Below are positions 63,460 to 64,000 of a DNA stretch of 64,000 bases, piece after piece (positions within the stretch are counted from its first letter, which is position 1; each line of letters begins with the position of its first letter). The DNA is from Amycolatopsis roodepoortensis. GTDB taxonomy: Bacteria; Actinomycetota; Actinomycetes; Mycobacteriales; Pseudonocardiaceae. The notes under the pieces are model-generated. The model saw only the letters and a program-made list of their open reading frames with translations, made no database searches and had not been told where the DNA came from. Location: contig NZ_JADBEJ010000004.1 in the NCBI RefSeq assembly GCF_014873915.1, positions 1,116,001 through 1,180,000 of the forward strand, written 5' to 3'. A program made the position numbers and the translations under genes.

Positions 63460-64000
63460 TCAGTCTATTACCGGGCGCGGAGCCAGCCCGTGCTCCGGGG
63501 TCAGTACCCCGGTCATGCGGACGTCATGCGGTTCCGCGGGCAACGCGCGCACGAGTTCGGCGTCCCGGACGACGGCGATCAGCGCGGCGTCCGGCGCGGC
63601 GAAAGCGAGCGACCGGTCGTAGTACCCGGCACCCCTGCCGAGCCGGACCCCTTCGTCGTCGACGGCGAGCGCGGGGATCAGCACCAGATCGGCCGTCCCC
63701 AGCGTGTCGGGACCGAGGCGGCGCCCGGTCGGTTCGAGCAGCCCCCGCAACCTGCCGGGCGCGAGACTCGACGGGCCCTCGAACGCGGCCCACTCCAGCG
63801 GCCCCGGCGTGCCGGGGACGATCGGCAGCAGCACGCGTTTCCCCTGGTCGAGAAGTTGATCAAGCAGCGCCGTCGACCCCGGTTCGGTACCGAAGGGGAC
63901 GTAGGCGCACACGACCTCGCCCGGCAGCCGGGCGGCCGCGGCGGCGAGCGCCACCGCCTCCCGCACGCGCACTTCCGACACCTGCGAACGTCGTTCGGCG
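63460..64000 (-). CDS. 5-formyltetrahydrofolate cyclo-ligase (5' end outside window)
   Basis: ATP-dependent enzyme converting 5-formyl-THF to 5,10-methenyl-THF. Conserved segments: VCAYVPFGTEPGSTALLDQL, LGTADLVLIPALAVDDEG, RLGRGAGYYDRSL (family signature) and RALPAEPHDVRMTGVLTP. A GTG at 63981 could start it, but the frame is open to the window edge with AERRSQVSEVRVREA, the RR segment that aligns with the family N-terminus, so I treat it as truncated by the edge. It is the counterpart of Rv0992c by neighbourhood. It lies 31 bp before the UDPGP gene on the same strand. Confidence 0.93.
   Translation of the reverse strand, partial: AERRSQVSEVRVREAVALAAAAARLPGEVVCAYVPFGTEPGSTALLDQLLDQGKRVLLPIVPGTPGPLEWAAFEGPSSLAPGRLRGLLEPTGRRLGPDTLGTADLVLIPALAVDDEGVRLGRGAGYYDRSLAFAAPDAALIAVVRDAELVRALPAEPHDVRMTGVLTPEHGLAPRPVID

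Overview
The window is GC-rich, gene-dense actinobacterial chromosome with many GTG starts, short or overlapping gene junctions and candidate leaderless promoters. Gene content and order fit the Pseudonocardiaceae, probably Amycolatopsis or a close relative (inference). No insertion sequence, prophage, CRISPR array or biosynthetic megacluster was seen; this is core chromosome with accessory insertions.

The middle (about 8.9-40.6 kb) resembles a conserved block of the Mycobacterium tuberculosis chromosome that I recall as Rv1002c-Rv1019: tRNA-Gln, glmU, prs, a lipoprotein, rplY, pth, a fatty-acyl-AMP ligase (pks16-like), ispE, ksgA, rpfB, tatD, metG, pabB, rsmI and a protein O-mannosyltransferase. 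Insertions relative to that order include a tandem pair of DivIVA-repeat mini-genes, an ABC-F ATPase, a MetN-like ATPase behind a SAM-type riboswitch and a leader ORF, a GNAT gene with a truncated DUF222 gene, and a PadR-regulated drug ABC transporter. The right edge (UDP-sugar pyrophosphorylase, 5-formyltetrahydrofolate cyclo-ligase) recalls the Rv0992c-Rv0993 neighbourhood.

Left region (1-8.8 kb): an F420-type oxidoreductase cut by the window edge, an MmyB-type regulator, a methyltransferase, a NarL-type two-component system, a sugar-dehydrogenase lipoprotein, an SDR enzyme, an isochorismatase-Nudix fusion, a TetR regulator and a fatty-acid desaturase. Then come a soluble diguanylate cyclase, nucleotide-sugar and PRPP synthesis (glmU-prs, overlapping by 4 bp) and translation genes (rplY, pth).

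Right region (40.6-64 kb): two lipoproteins, a membrane Ser/Thr kinase with its kinase domain at the C-terminus, a propionyl/acetyl-CoA synthetase, a secreted GH20 hexosaminidase, a TetR-MOSC pair, an aldehyde dehydrogenase-DUF779 operon facing a GAF-domain regulator, a GDSL hydrolase-TetR pair with a double operator, a CrtI-like oxidoreductase, and an ArsR-membrane coiled coil-MMPL transporter module.

The points most worth following are: (1) the MetN-like ATPase that keeps Walker A but has lost the Q-loop, Walker B Glu and H-switch residues, yet sits under a SAM riboswitch; (2) a QsdR-type regulator whose only plausible start is an AUC codon placed six bases after a -10 element; (3) a family of near-perfect AAGGGACCTTT/AAAGGTCCCTT hairpins at gene ends; and (4) two adjacent mini-proteins built only of DivIVA-type membrane-binding motifs.
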